Source of the DNA: Bacteroidota bacterium
Lineage (GTDB): Bacteria; Bacteroidota; Bacteroidia; Bacteroidales; F082
Length of the DNA: 64,000 nucleotides
Assembly: GCA_014382445.1 (NCBI GenBank)
Contig: JACNJS010000010.1
Location: forward strand, 146,198 to 210,197
Reading direction: 5' to 3'
This document shows, piece after piece, positions 45,566 through 54,884 of the stretch; position 1 is the first letter of the stretch; each line of letters begins with the position of its first letter. The position numbers and the translations under genes are program-made. Below the pieces are notes generated by a model. It searched no databases, was not told the origin of the DNA, and was given only the letters and a program-made list of their open reading frames with translations.

Positions 45566-45617
45566 AAAATGACAAAAAGGCAGGAATGATATATTAACGT
45601 GGAATGGCGTTATAGGG

Positions 45618-45655
45618 TTCGGGTTCAACGAGAAATTGCAAATTCGAAGCCCGAA
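45618..45655. repeat. Intergenic hairpin upstream of dnaK
   Basis: TTCGGG-TTC (45618-45626) pairs with GAA-(G)-CCCGAA (45646-45655), 9 base pairs with one bulged G. No T tract follows on either strand, so it is not a simple terminator. It lies 14 bases after the stop of the lipoprotein gene on the minus strand. Confidence 0.5.
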
Positions 45656-45669
45656 ACTTTATTTGGAAC

Positions 45670-46686
45670 CTATTTACTTTTAAACTTAAATCCCAGATCG
45701 TAATCCTCAATTAAATCTCTTTCGGTAGTTGAGGAAACTAATATGGATTTCATAATTGTATGTCGTGATGCAAAAACACCCGATCCACCTACAATATTTG
45801 AGTAAATAGGAACTTCTTCCAACAAATTTCCGCCACCAGAATTAATATCCAAATAAGTAGCAAGCACTTGCGAACCGCAGGCGATGGTAATATCTACATC
45901 ATCAACCCATCTCTCAACATTTGGTATTGACTCAAGTTCGCTCTGTATCAGGCTGAAAAAACCAGGACCAGAATATCCAACTTCAAGCGATTCACCTCCA
46001 TTAGCTGTTTTCGAACTTCTCACTCCAAGAAACCAATTAACAGACTTTCTTAAAGTATCGGCATAACCAGGAGCCAACTCTTGATAATTGAATCTCAACG
46101 ACACCTCATAGCGTTTTCCATTTTTAGCAGAGCCCCATTCAATACTTCCATCAAATGTTGGTGAAAAAGCTATACGGTTAATTGGTTTGCTTATGTTAAA
46201 ATTATCAACAAGTTGCGTTGATGCGGTTAAAATCTCATCCGTTTTATTTATAGATAATGTATATTCGGCATCTTTATCCAAATTGCCTACTGCGTAATAT
46301 ACTACCTGATTAGGTGAATAAAAGGGATTGATGATAATTGTGTCGCCGTTTTCGTTTATGATAATTTCTGTAACAGCTTTATTATGAATAGTTAAAGTAT
46401 CAAGAATAAGAGGTTCGAGTTCATTCCCATTTTTTTTACCTACTAGCTTTGCACTTAGTTTATACGGGTAATTATTAGAATCGGGGTTTTGTGCAATCAA
46501 TAGTGCATTACCAGGGCCGGTATATGCTTTGGTGATTTTTACCCATGTTGTGTCTTCACTAATATCAGCCATTCCATAAATAATAGTGATATCTTTATAT
46601 TCGGCATACATATCAAAATCAGTACTGCATCCTTTAATAATTATCAAGCCTGAGATCAGTAAAATTGCAGATATTATATTTTTCAT
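45670..46686 (-). CDS. Predicted lipoprotein of unknown function (DUF4249-like layout)
   Basis: About 338 residues from MKNIISAILLISG. The signal peptide ends in a lipobox at IIKGC, so outer-membrane or periplasmic lipidation is predicted. The body is beta-rich with strands such as ITIIYGMADISEDTTWVKI and YKLSAKLVGKK. It resembles by layout the DUF4249 group often linked to outer-membrane transporters, but no firm family assignment can be made. It lies 52 bases downstream of korB on the same strand and could be co-transcribed. Confidence 0.55.
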   Translation of the reverse strand: MKNIISAILLISGLIIIKGCSTDFDMYAEYKDITIIYGMADISEDTTWVKITKAYTGPGNALLIAQNPDSNNYPYKLSAKLVGKKNGNELEPLILDTLTIHNKAVTEIIINENGDTIIINPFYSPNQVVYYAVGNLDKDAEYTLSINKTDEILTASTQLVDNFNISKPINRIAFSPTFDGSIEWGSAKNGKRYEVSLRFNYQELAPGYADTLRKSVNWFLGVRSSKTANGGESLEVGYSGPGFFSLIQSELESIPNVERWVDDVDITIACGSQVLATYLDINSGGGNLLEEVPIYSNIVGGSGVFASRHTIMKSILVSSTTERDLIEDYDLGFKFKSK

Positions 46687-46738
46687 TTTTAGTATATTCA
46701 GCATAACGAATCAAACGGTCAAAATTAGGATTTATTAT

Positions 46739-47770
46739 TTAATCGATTTCCCAGGTATTTCCGCTGTTTAACAGATCATCAACTGATTTAAAAGGTGATG
46801 ATACTTTTTCATGTTCAATTGAATCCCAAACCTGATCTTCAAATGTTTGGGATTTTACTGCTCTTATCACACCAAGTGCTGATGGCATCTCTGGAGGTGA
46901 CATACTAGCAAGCATCATATGTATTCCAGGATCTGCTTTTCCAGGATCATGTACAAGTACATCATCAATGCTAACTCCATCTTTACCAACCTCAACAGCT
47001 ATAAGATGTGTTCCCTCTAATACAATACCTTTTTGATTATCTGATCCGAACAACATTGGTTTGCCGGCTTCCAGAATTAGCTGGTTGTCATTCTTTGTCT
47101 CCTTGCTAGTAATAAGCGAGTGGATTTTATTTTGGAATATAACACAGTTGGCAAGAATCTCAACAATAGAAGTGCCTTTAAATTCAGCAGCTTCTTTAAA
47201 TACATGAGACATTAGTTTAAGATTTGTGTCAATCACTCGGGCAAAAAACTTACCTTGTGCTCCAATAACAAGCTCTCCAGGGTTGAATGGGGCTTCAAAA
47301 GTACCCTGAGGTGAAGTTTTCGTTTTTGAACCATGGGGCGTTGTTGGTGAATACTGACCTTTAGTAAGTCCGTATATCTTATTATTGAACATCAAATAAT
47401 TAATGTCGGGATTACGTCGGGCAATATGTATAAAATGGTTACCTCCAATTGCCATTGAGTCTCCATCTCCTGAAATCATCCAAACACTTAATTTTGGATT
47501 TGTAAGTTTAATACCAGTAGCCAAAGCAGCAGCTCTTCCATGAATACCATGAACTCCGTATGTATTCATATAATATGGAAAGCGCGATGAGCATCCAATT
47601 CCAGAAACAACAACAAAATCTTCTTTTGGAATTCCAAGCTCTGGAAAAATGTTTTCTACGGCTCTAAGAATAGCGTGATCGCCACAACCAGGACACCATT
47701 TTACCATTTGGTCGCTTTCAAAATCCTTTTTAGTAATATTTAGAGTTTTTGTGTCAACTATATTTTCCAT
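46739..47770 (-). CDS. korB: 2-oxoacid:ferredoxin oxidoreductase subunit beta
   Basis: 343 residues. The thiamine-diphosphate subunit of the enzyme that oxidises 2-oxoglutarate (or another 2-oxoacid) to the acyl-CoA with ferredoxin as electron acceptor. Motifs: MVKWCPGCGDHAIL (cluster-binding cysteines), GIGCSSRFPYYMNTYG, HGIHGRAAALATGIKL, ISGDGDSMAIGGNHFIH (ThDP and magnesium), and NNKIYGLTKGQYSPTTPHG. The last is typical of KorB. It starts 4 bases after the korA stop. A ferredoxin gene lies upstream on the other strand. Confidence 0.93.
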   Translation of the reverse strand: MENIVDTKTLNITKKDFESDQMVKWCPGCGDHAILRAVENIFPELGIPKEDFVVVSGIGCSSRFPYYMNTYGVHGIHGRAAALATGIKLTNPKLSVWMISGDGDSMAIGGNHFIHIARRNPDINYLMFNNKIYGLTKGQYSPTTPHGSKTKTSPQGTFEAPFNPGELVIGAQGKFFARVIDTNLKLMSHVFKEAAEFKGTSIVEILANCVIFQNKIHSLITSKETKNDNQLILEAGKPMLFGSDNQKGIVLEGTHLIAVEVGKDGVSIDDVLVHDPGKADPGIHMMLASMSPPEMPSALGVIRAVKSQTFEDQVWDSIEHEKVSSPFKSVDDLLNSGNTWEID

Positions 47771-47774
47771 TGTT

Positions 47775-49622
47775 TTATTCGTTTAAAAGTTCGTTAACCT
47801 TATCCACAATCTCGGTTACCATAAATGGCAAACCCTGAATTTTATTATATTGGCCATAAGAAAATTCAGGAAACTGCATGCGCAGATAGTTAACAAATTG
47901 CCCCATGTTAAGCTCACAAACAACAATCCTTTTATATCTTGAAAATATTTCTTTTGTGTTTTTAGGAAGCGGCATAATGTACTTAAAATGGGCCAAACTC
48001 ACAGATTTGCCCTCAGCAATAAGCCGTTCAATGGCAGTAAGTAAAACTCCATAAGTTCCTCCCCAGCTTACAAACAGTATATCTGCTTCATCAGCACCAA
48101 TCACTTCCTGTTTAGGTATATAATTTGCAACGCGCTTTATTTTTTCCTCTCGCAGCTCACTCATACGTTGATGATTGAGAGGATCCATAGAAACATTGCC
48201 TGTAATATCTTCCTTTTCAAGGCCTCCAATTCTATGCCTCAATCCCTCTGTACCAGGTAAAGCCCAACTTCTACTCAGTTTTTGATTATCCCGTGCATAA
48301 GGTTTATAATTTGCATCATTTGGTTTAACTAATGGAGGAGTAATTTTGGGAAGGTCGCTAATTTTAGGTATTTTAAAAACTTCCGAGCCATTTGCTATTG
48401 AGCCATCAGTGAGAAGGATAACAGGAGTCATGTGTTCTAACGTCAGTTTCGAAGCTTCAAAGGCTGAATAAAAACAATCAGCAGCACTAGACGCAGCCAT
48501 AACAATTACCGGAGATTCACCATTACGACCAAATAACGCCTGCATTAAATCACTCTGCTCCGATTTTGTTGGTAAACCGGTAGAAGGGCCACCACGCTGA
48601 ACATCAACTATCACTATGGGTAATTCGGTAATTACAGCAAGGCCAATTGCCTCGCTTTTAAGTGAAAGTCCAGGTCCGGATGTAGTGGTAATTGGCAAGG
48701 CACCAGCAAAGCTAGCCCCAATTGTTGAAACAATTCCTGCAATCTCATCTTCAGCTTGAAACGTAATAGCCGTAAATTCTTTATGTTTTGATAATTCCTG
48801 CAATATTTCGGAAGCGGGTGTAATGGGATAAGATCCAAGAAAAATATTTCGCCCCGATCTTTCAGAAGCAGCTAAAAATCCCCATGCAGTGGCAAGGTTA
48901 CCTGTAACATTACGATATTTACCTACTGCAAGTGGAGCGGGTTCAACTTTAAAAGTAAAGGCAAAGGCTTCGATAGTGTCGCCAAAGTTATATCCTGCTT
49001 CCAGTACTGCTTTATTTGCCTTAATAATTAAAGGGTTCTCTTTAAACTTTGACTCAAAAAAAGAAAATGTACCTTTAAAATCCCTGTTAAACATGTAAAA
49101 AACAAGGCCCAGAGCAAACATATTTTTCGACTTTTGAGCTGTTTTATTATCAAGATTAAGATCTTTAACTGCTTCTCTGGTTAAGGTTGTAATTGGGGCC
49201 GATATTACCTGATGACCCGCTAAAGATTCATCGGATAATGGATTTGTTACATATCCTGCTTTTGCAAAGTTTTTATCTATGAATTCATCAGTATCTACAA
49301 TAATAATTGCCTCGTTGGTTATCCATCGCATGTTGGCTTTAAGAGATGCCGGATTCATAGCAATCAATACATCAGCCAAATCACCAGAAGTATGAATATC
49401 CGTATGCCCGAAATGAATCTGAAAACCAGATACACCAGCTACTGTACCTTGTGGGGCCCTTATTTCTGCCGGATAATCAGGAAATGTTGCAAAATCATTG
49501 CCTGCAAATGCTGTTGAATCTGAAAATAAGCTTCCTGTAAGCTGCATCCCATCACCTGAATCGCCAGCAAAACGGATAACTGCATGCTCCAGTTCTACCA
49601 CCTTATTTTTCTTTGATATCAT
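47775..49622 (-). CDS. korA: 2-oxoacid:ferredoxin oxidoreductase subunit alpha (gamma-alpha fusion)
   Basis: 615 residues. The N-terminal 200 residues are the gamma domain (VIRFAGDSGDGMQLTGSLFS), and the rest is the alpha domain with YPITPASEILQELSKHK, FQAEDEIAGIVSTIGASFAG, TSGPGLSLKSEAIGLA and VDVQRGGPSTGLPTKSEQ. This fusion is usual for KorA. It pairs with KorB (4-base gap) to form the heterodimer. A TATTTTTG box (minus, 49656-49649) is a possible -7 element 26 bases before the start. Confidence 0.93.
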   Translation of the reverse strand: MISKKNKVVELEHAVIRFAGDSGDGMQLTGSLFSDSTAFAGNDFATFPDYPAEIRAPQGTVAGVSGFQIHFGHTDIHTSGDLADVLIAMNPASLKANMRWITNEAIIIVDTDEFIDKNFAKAGYVTNPLSDESLAGHQVISAPITTLTREAVKDLNLDNKTAQKSKNMFALGLVFYMFNRDFKGTFSFFESKFKENPLIIKANKAVLEAGYNFGDTIEAFAFTFKVEPAPLAVGKYRNVTGNLATAWGFLAASERSGRNIFLGSYPITPASEILQELSKHKEFTAITFQAEDEIAGIVSTIGASFAGALPITTTSGPGLSLKSEAIGLAVITELPIVIVDVQRGGPSTGLPTKSEQSDLMQALFGRNGESPVIVMAASSAADCFYSAFEASKLTLEHMTPVILLTDGSIANGSEVFKIPKISDLPKITPPLVKPNDANYKPYARDNQKLSRSWALPGTEGLRHRIGGLEKEDITGNVSMDPLNHQRMSELREEKIKRVANYIPKQEVIGADEADILFVSWGGTYGVLLTAIERLIAEGKSVSLAHFKYIMPLPKNTKEIFSRYKRIVVCELNMGQFVNYLRMQFPEFSYGQYNKIQGLPFMVTEIVDKVNELLNE

Positions 49623-50199
49623 TTATGCAATACGTTTAAAATATTCGACAAAAATAATCTTATTTATACACTACGCCATTAGAACTATTATTTTTTTAGC
49701 AAAAAAACACAACATATATAATCATTAAGAATACCAGTTTAACGCCTGTTTTTCTGAATGTTACATAGTACAATTATTTAGTAAATTTTAGCATGTATTC
49801 AAGAATCTTAATTCTCTCAATTTTATGTTCAAAACTAGATATTAATAACTAAACCACTATGTACTAAAAGTACCATAGGTTTATTGCACGAATGAAATTC
49901 GTTTTGAGATTACCTAATCATGGACGGAAGCCAGAAGTTAGAAGTCAGAAGTTGTTACTTCAAGCTTCAAACTCCGGACTTCCGACTTGAAACAATGAAA
50001 TTTATAGAAACTGAAAGTCTTGCACTAAAAGTGCATACCTGCTTGTCCTCCTTCGGCGGGTAAACCGGCAGAGTATTAACTAACGAATGAGACCAATAAA
50101 TAACATTAAAAATTTATTAAAAAAAAGGATAAAAAATATGGTATATTAAACAAAGCTATATATTTGCATCGAAAATTATTAATTTTAAATTATTGAAAT
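49623..50199. other. 577-base intergenic region with several hairpins and repeats
   Basis: Separates the divergent korA and ferredoxin genes. It contains four small inverted repeats: CTATGTACT/AGTACCATAG (49857-49878), ACGAAT/ATTCGT (49888-49902), TGCACT/AGTGCA (50021-50035), and an imperfect one between AGAAGTCAGAAGTT (from 49940) and AACTCCGGACTTCCGACTT. The first and third share the apex ACTAAAAGT. No protein-coding frame is convincing. Confidence 0.6.
50159..50166 (+). promoter_or_regulatory. -7 box before the ferredoxin gene
   Basis: TATATTTG matches TAnnTTTG and lies 33 bases before the ATG at 50200. No convincing TTTG at the expected distance, so only the -7 half is supported. Confidence 0.35.
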
Positions 50200-50367
50200 A
50201 TGGCTTATATTATTACTGACGACTGTACAGCTTGCGGATCATGTATTGATGAATGTCCTACTGAGGCAATTACTGAAGGAGATATTTATGTAATTGACCC
50301 TGATCTTTGTACTGATTGCGGAGCGTGTGCTGATGTTTGTCCAGTAGAGGCAATTCACCCTGAATAA
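50200..50367 (+). CDS. 2[4Fe-4S] ferredoxin, 55 residues
   Basis: A short gene, ATG to TAA, for an electron carrier with two clusters. The first ligand set is CTACGSCIDECP and the second is CTDCGACADVCP, both of the form CxxCxxCxxxCP. The protein starts MAYIITDD and ends AIHPE, the usual clostridial-type layout. Lying between korAB and sucAB, it is the natural electron acceptor for KorAB. It has its own terminator downstream. Confidence 0.95.
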   Translation: MAYIITDDCTACGSCIDECPTEAITEGDIYVIDPDLCTDCGACADVCPVEAIHPE

Positions 50368-50387
50368 ACAATTACAACACAAAAAAA

Positions 50388-50420
50388 CCCGGCAACTCTA
50401 ATTGGTTGTCGGGGTTTTTT
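50388..50420 (+). terminator. Terminator after the ferredoxin gene
   Basis: CCCGGCAAC (50388-50396) pairs with GTTGTCGGG (50405-50413), 9 base pairs including one G-T, with a loop of eight bases and T runs after it. It begins 20 bases after the stop. Confidence 0.88.
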
Positions 50421-50549
50421 TTACATTTTATTTTTATTTTGAATCATTCTAAATTAACTTGTATTTCATAAGAAATCTTAATTTTGAAAATATTACTTCT
50501 TCTTCACAAAATACATTTTATTTGTTTGAGTTAAAATTAATCAACTACC

Positions 50550-53402
50550 ATGGACAGATATAGCTTTATAAATAATTCCGACCCAGCTATAATTGAAGAA
50601 CTTTACCAAAAATTTAAAGTAACCCCTTTAGAGCTTGACGAAGGGTGGCGGAGTTTTTTTGAAGGGATGGACTTTGCATTTCAAAATTATTCTTTGAATA
50701 AAACTGATATGGCGGGTTCTGATGAATTTAAAGTTATAAATCTGATTAATGATTATCGACGAAGAGGGCATCTTTTCACCAAAACAAACCCTGTTAGGAA
50801 AAGAAGAGAATATAAACCTAACCTTAGCATCCAGAACTACAAACTTACCGATATTGACCTAAATAGGACATTTGAGGCTGGACATAAAATTGGTATAGGG
50901 TCTGCCAAATTAAAAGACATTATTTCTTTTTTAGATAAAACTTATTGCAGTTCTATTGGTGTCGAATATCTATTTATTAGAGATTTAGATATTGTTAACT
51001 GGCTTCAAAACCATTTTGAAAGCACAAAAAATAGTCCGGCTTATTCTATTAAGGAAAAACTATACATCCTCGAGAAGTTACGCCGGTCGGTTATGTTCGA
51101 ATCTTTTCTCCAAAAGAAATTCCCGGGTCAAAAACGATTCTCTCTCGAAGGTGCTGAAGCGCTAATTCCTGCCCTTGATGCAATTATGGAAAAAGGATCA
51201 GATATTGGTATTAAAGAATTCATTATCGGAATGCCTCACAGGGGTCGATTGAATGTTCTTGTAAATATACTCAGGAAACCTTTTAAGGATGTTTTCTCAG
51301 AATTTGTAGGAATTGAATATGACGACGAAGGACTTCTTGGTGATGTTAAATACCATCTCGGCTACACAATTAACCGCAAATCAAGCTCAGGAAATAAAGT
51401 TAAATTTACATTAGCGCCAAATCCTTCTCATTTGGAAGCTGTTGACCCCGTTGTTGAAGGTATAACTCGTGCAAAGATTGATGAAATATATAATGGTGAT
51501 TCCACCCAGATAGCTCCGATTTTAATACACGGTGATGCATCAGTTGCCGGCCAAGGTGTTGTATATGAAGTTCTTCAAATGCAGGATTTGAAAGGCTATA
51601 CAACAGGAGGAACCATTCATCTGGTAATAAATAACCAAATTGGATTCACTACCGACTATTTAGATGCAAGATCTAGTACGTACTGCACCGACATAGCTAA
51701 GATAACCCTTTCACCGGTTTTTCATGTTAACGGTGATGATCCGGAAGCCCTTGTATATTGCATTCAAACTGCAATGGAGTTTCGTAACAAATTCAAAAAA
51801 GATGTTTTTATTGATATCCTGTGTTATAGACGATACGGCCACAATGAAGGTGATGAGCCCAGGTTTACCCAGCCCCTTCTTTATAAAGCAATAGAAAAAC
51901 ATCCGAACCCTTACCAAATATATAAGGAAGAACTTATTAAGCAGGGTGTTACTTCAATTGAAGAATGCCAAAGCGAAGAATTATTATTTAATGCTAAACT
52001 AGAAAAGAACTATTTAGAGGGAAAATCACATATAAAAACCACTATTCACAGCTTTTTGGCAGATACATGGAAAGACATAGTAAAAGCTACGGATGATGAT
52101 TTCATCTCATCACCAAATACTTCAATTGCAAAAGATGAATTAATCCAAATTGTAAATAACTTAACTTCTCTGCCGAATGAAAAGAAATTCTTTCGTAAAA
52201 GCATAAGGCTTCAACAACAACGAAAAAAGATGCTTGAGGATGGTGGCAGCTTTGATTGGGCTATGGGTGAGTTGTTAGCCTACGGAAGTCTTGTTAATGA
52301 AGGAATTCCTGTTCGCATTAGCGGTCAGGATGTTGAAAGAGGAACCTTCTCCCATCGGCATGCCGTAATTAGCATAGAAGATTCGTATGAAAAATACATC
52401 CCGTTGCAGCATATAAACTCTGAGCAGGCAACTTTTGAGATATACAATTCAAGCTTGTCGGAATATGGGGTTCTTGGTTTTGAGTACGGATACTCACTCG
52501 CTTCTCCCAATAAACTAACAATTTGGGAAGCACAATTTGGCGATTTTGCAAATACAGCGCAGGTTATATTCGATCAGTTTATAAGCAGTGCCGAGGACAA
52601 ATGGAATGTAATGAACGACTTAGTGGTACTACTTCCGCATGGTTATGAGGGTCAGGGACCTGAACATTCGAGCGCACGAATGGAAAGATATTTGCTGCTA
52701 TGCGCCGATAATAACATACAGGTTGCTAATTGTACTACACCTGCCAACTTTTTCCATATTCTGCGCCGACAATTATTCCGTAAATTCAGAAAACCTCTTA
52801 TTATTTTTACACCAAAAAATTTGTTGCGCCACCCTCAATGCGTCTCGCCGATAAAGAGTTTCACTTCAGGAGGCTTTAAAGAGATTATTGATGATATAAC
52901 TGCAAATCCTGAAAAAGTAACAAAAGTAATTCTGTGCACAGGTAAAATCTATTATGAGCTTCTTGCAGAAAAGGAAAAGCAAAATGCCGATTATATATCT
53001 CTTGTACGCATCGAGCAACTGTATCCATTTCCAAAAGACCAATTATTGGAAAAACTTAGCCGCTATAATAGCGCCAAAACTTATATATGGGTGCAGGAAG
53101 AACCTGCAAATATGGGAGCCTGGGGGTTTATTGAAAATACTTTGCAACCTGACCTAAACATAACAGTAATATCGCGACCGGCCAGCGGAAGCCCTGCAAC
53201 CGGATCGAATAAGTTCCATATAATCAGACAACAAAAGATAATTGATAAAGTATTTGAGCAATGCAATTGTCCGTATATAAACGATGAATGCAAAATGGCC
53301 TGTATAGGAAACAAATGGAAGTCGTTTGAAAAGGAATTACAAGAACTTAAAGTAGATAATATTGACAGCAAATTTCATTCAGGTGTAAAACCGTTGGAGT
53401 GA
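50550..53402 (+). CDS. sucA: 2-oxoglutarate dehydrogenase E1 component
   Basis: 950 residues, full length. ThDP-dependent decarboxylase of the NAD-linked TCA cycle complex. Motifs: an N-terminal SFINNSDPAIIEELYQKF and EGMDFAF, PHRGRLNVL (about 230-238), HGDASVAGQGVVYEVLQM, TTGGTIHLVINNQIGFTT, RRYGHNEGDEPRFTQP (ThDP), SGQDVERGTFSHRHAV and LLPHGYEGQGPEHSSARMER. The gene is followed by sucB after a 193-base spacer. No E3 gene (lpd) is present here, so E3 must come from elsewhere. Confidence 0.97.
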   Translation: MDRYSFINNSDPAIIEELYQKFKVTPLELDEGWRSFFEGMDFAFQNYSLNKTDMAGSDEFKVINLINDYRRRGHLFTKTNPVRKRREYKPNLSIQNYKLTDIDLNRTFEAGHKIGIGSAKLKDIISFLDKTYCSSIGVEYLFIRDLDIVNWLQNHFESTKNSPAYSIKEKLYILEKLRRSVMFESFLQKKFPGQKRFSLEGAEALIPALDAIMEKGSDIGIKEFIIGMPHRGRLNVLVNILRKPFKDVFSEFVGIEYDDEGLLGDVKYHLGYTINRKSSSGNKVKFTLAPNPSHLEAVDPVVEGITRAKIDEIYNGDSTQIAPILIHGDASVAGQGVVYEVLQMQDLKGYTTGGTIHLVINNQIGFTTDYLDARSSTYCTDIAKITLSPVFHVNGDDPEALVYCIQTAMEFRNKFKKDVFIDILCYRRYGHNEGDEPRFTQPLLYKAIEKHPNPYQIYKEELIKQGVTSIEECQSEELLFNAKLEKNYLEGKSHIKTTIHSFLADTWKDIVKATDDDFISSPNTSIAKDELIQIVNNLTSLPNEKKFFRKSIRLQQQRKKMLEDGGSFDWAMGELLAYGSLVNEGIPVRISGQDVERGTFSHRHAVISIEDSYEKYIPLQHINSEQATFEIYNSSLSEYGVLGFEYGYSLASPNKLTIWEAQFGDFANTAQVIFDQFISSAEDKWNVMNDLVVLLPHGYEGQGPEHSSARMERYLLLCADNNIQVANCTTPANFFHILRRQLFRKFRKPLIIFTPKNLLRHPQCVSPIKSFTSGGFKEIIDDITANPEKVTKVILCTGKIYYELLAEKEKQNADYISLVRIEQLYPFPKDQLLEKLSRYNSAKTYIWVQEEPANMGAWGFIENTLQPDLNITVISRPASGSPATGSNKFHIIRQQKIIDKVFEQCNCPYINDECKMACIGNKWKSFEKELQELKVDNIDSKFHSGVKPLE

Positions 53403-53478
53403 AGGACAGATTAAATGAGGGAATGATGTTATGATAAAATTTGTAGACAAAAATTAATATTATGGGAACAACAAATAG

Positions 53479-53546
53479 CATTTAAACATTCACACATTCA
53501 AGCCGTGAAGCAATCACTCATTTAAACATTAGAGCATTCACTCATT
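53479..53546 (+). repeat. ATTTAAACATT / TCACTCATT repeats between sucA and sucB
   Basis: The word CATTTAAACATT occurs exactly at 53479-53490 and 53519-53530, and TCACTCATT at 53515-53523 and 53538-53546. These direct repeats dominate the 193-base gap. It is a low-complexity spacer like several others in the window. Confidence 0.6.
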
Positions 53547-53595
53547 AAGCATCATCTAAAAACACTAAAATACCAATAGAATCAAAGATACTAAT

Positions 53596-54864
53596 ATGAA
53601 AGTAGAGATAAAGGTTCCAAGTCCTGGGGAATCAATAACTGATGTACAAATTGCCGGATGGCTTGTGGCAGACGGCGAACAGGTTGAAGATAATCAGGAT
53701 GTTGTTGAAATCGACTCTGATAAAGCTACTCTAAGCGTTGCTGCGGGAGCGTCTGGAAAAATTTCGATTTTGATTGAAGAAGGTGAAACAGTTGAAGTAA
53801 ATTCAGTAATTGCTGAAATTGACACTGCTAAAAAGGGAAATATTGTACAAAAAACTGCAGCTACAGCTGAACCTGAAAAAACACAACCATCTAAAGTTGA
53901 AAAAGCTGCGGTTAAGGAAGCTATTAAAGAAAAATCAAAGGCTATTGGAGAGGATATAAATATATCACCCTTAGCTCGCAAACTGATGATGGCCAATAAT
54001 ATTAGTGATGGTGAAATAATTGAATTTTTCAAACAACATCGATTAGGCAAAAAAGATATTGAATATTATATTAACGAAGCGGACAAAAAAACTATAACCA
54101 GTTATGAAACAAATTTAAACACATGGAGTGGTAGTCGTGAGAGCAACCGCACAAAAATGACTATGTTAAGAAAGAAACTTTCGCAACGGCTTGTTTCTGT
54201 AAAAAGTGAAACTGCCATGCTTACAACTTTCAACGAAGTAAATATGTCACCCATAATGTCAATTCGCAAAAAGTACAAGGAATTGTTTAGTAAAAAACAT
54301 GATGTAAATCTGGGGTTTATGTCATTTTTCACAAAAGCTGTTACCGAAGCAATTGCATTCTTTCCACAGGTAAACTCGCAAATTGATGGCGATGAAATAA
54401 TAAACTTCGATTATGTTGATGTAAGCATTGCCATAAGTGCTCCAAAAGGACTTGTTGTTCCTGTTCTTCGTAATGCCGAAAGTATGAATCTATCTCAGAT
54501 TGAGCAGGAGATTAAAAACCTTGCAACTAAAGCCCGCGACAACAAGCTTACCCTTGATGAAATGCAGGGAGGCACCTTTACCATTACAAACGGGGGAATA
54601 TTTGGGTCGATGTTATCAACACCTATACTAAACCCTCCCCAAAGTGCAATACTCGGGATGCACAATATTATAGAAAAGCCTATCGCCGTAAAAGGGAAAG
54701 TTGAAATCCATCCTATGATGTACATAGCATTATCGTACGACCACAGGGTAATTGACGGCCGTGAATCAGTTGGCTTTCTTGTAAAAGTGAAAGAGATGTT
54801 AGAAAATCCTGAAAGAATGCTGTTTGGTTCGAAAGATCCAATTGAGGTGCTACTAGGTGTATAA
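53596..54864 (+). CDS. sucB: 2-oxoglutarate dehydrogenase E2 (dihydrolipoyllysine succinyltransferase)
   Basis: 422 residues. Order: one lipoyl domain (lipoyl Lys43 in [10 protein letters not shown]), a flexible Ala/Lys-rich linker, an E1/E3-binding domain (about 120-155, [14 protein letters not shown]), and the catalytic domain from about 190. Catalytic residues His383 and Asp387 are in [13 protein letters not shown]. It transfers the succinyl group from lipoamide to CoA. It follows sucA in the usual order. The following transporter gene starts only 20 bases on. Confidence 0.97.
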   Translation: MKVEIKVPSPGESITDVQIAGWLVADGEQVEDNQDVVEIDSDKATLSVAAGASGKISILIEEGETVEVNSVIAEIDTAKKGNIVQKTAATAEPEKTQPSKVEKAAVKEAIKEKSKAIGEDINISPLARKLMMANNISDGEIIEFFKQHRLGKKDIEYYINEADKKTITSYETNLNTWSGSRESNRTKMTMLRKKLSQRLVSVKSETAMLTTFNEVNMSPIMSIRKKYKELFSKKHDVNLGFMSFFTKAVTEAIAFFPQVNSQIDGDEIINFDYVDVSIAISAPKGLVVPVLRNAESMNLSQIEQEIKNLATKARDNKLTLDEMQGGTFTITNGGIFGSMLSTPILNPPQSAILGMHNIIEKPIAVKGKVEIHPMMYIALSYDHRVIDGRESVGFLVKVKEMLENPERMLFGSKDPIEVLLGV

Positions 54865-54884
54865 TTGTAAGTTAGTTTAAAGAT

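Noticed and set aside
45618-45655. Hairpin considered as a tRNA or terminator
   Set aside because: No cloverleaf arms or anticodon loop can be drawn and no T tract follows.
45433-45669. CIRCE element before dnaK
   Set aside because: The TTAGCACTC-N9-GAGTGCTAA sequence is absent; only a different inverted repeat is found.
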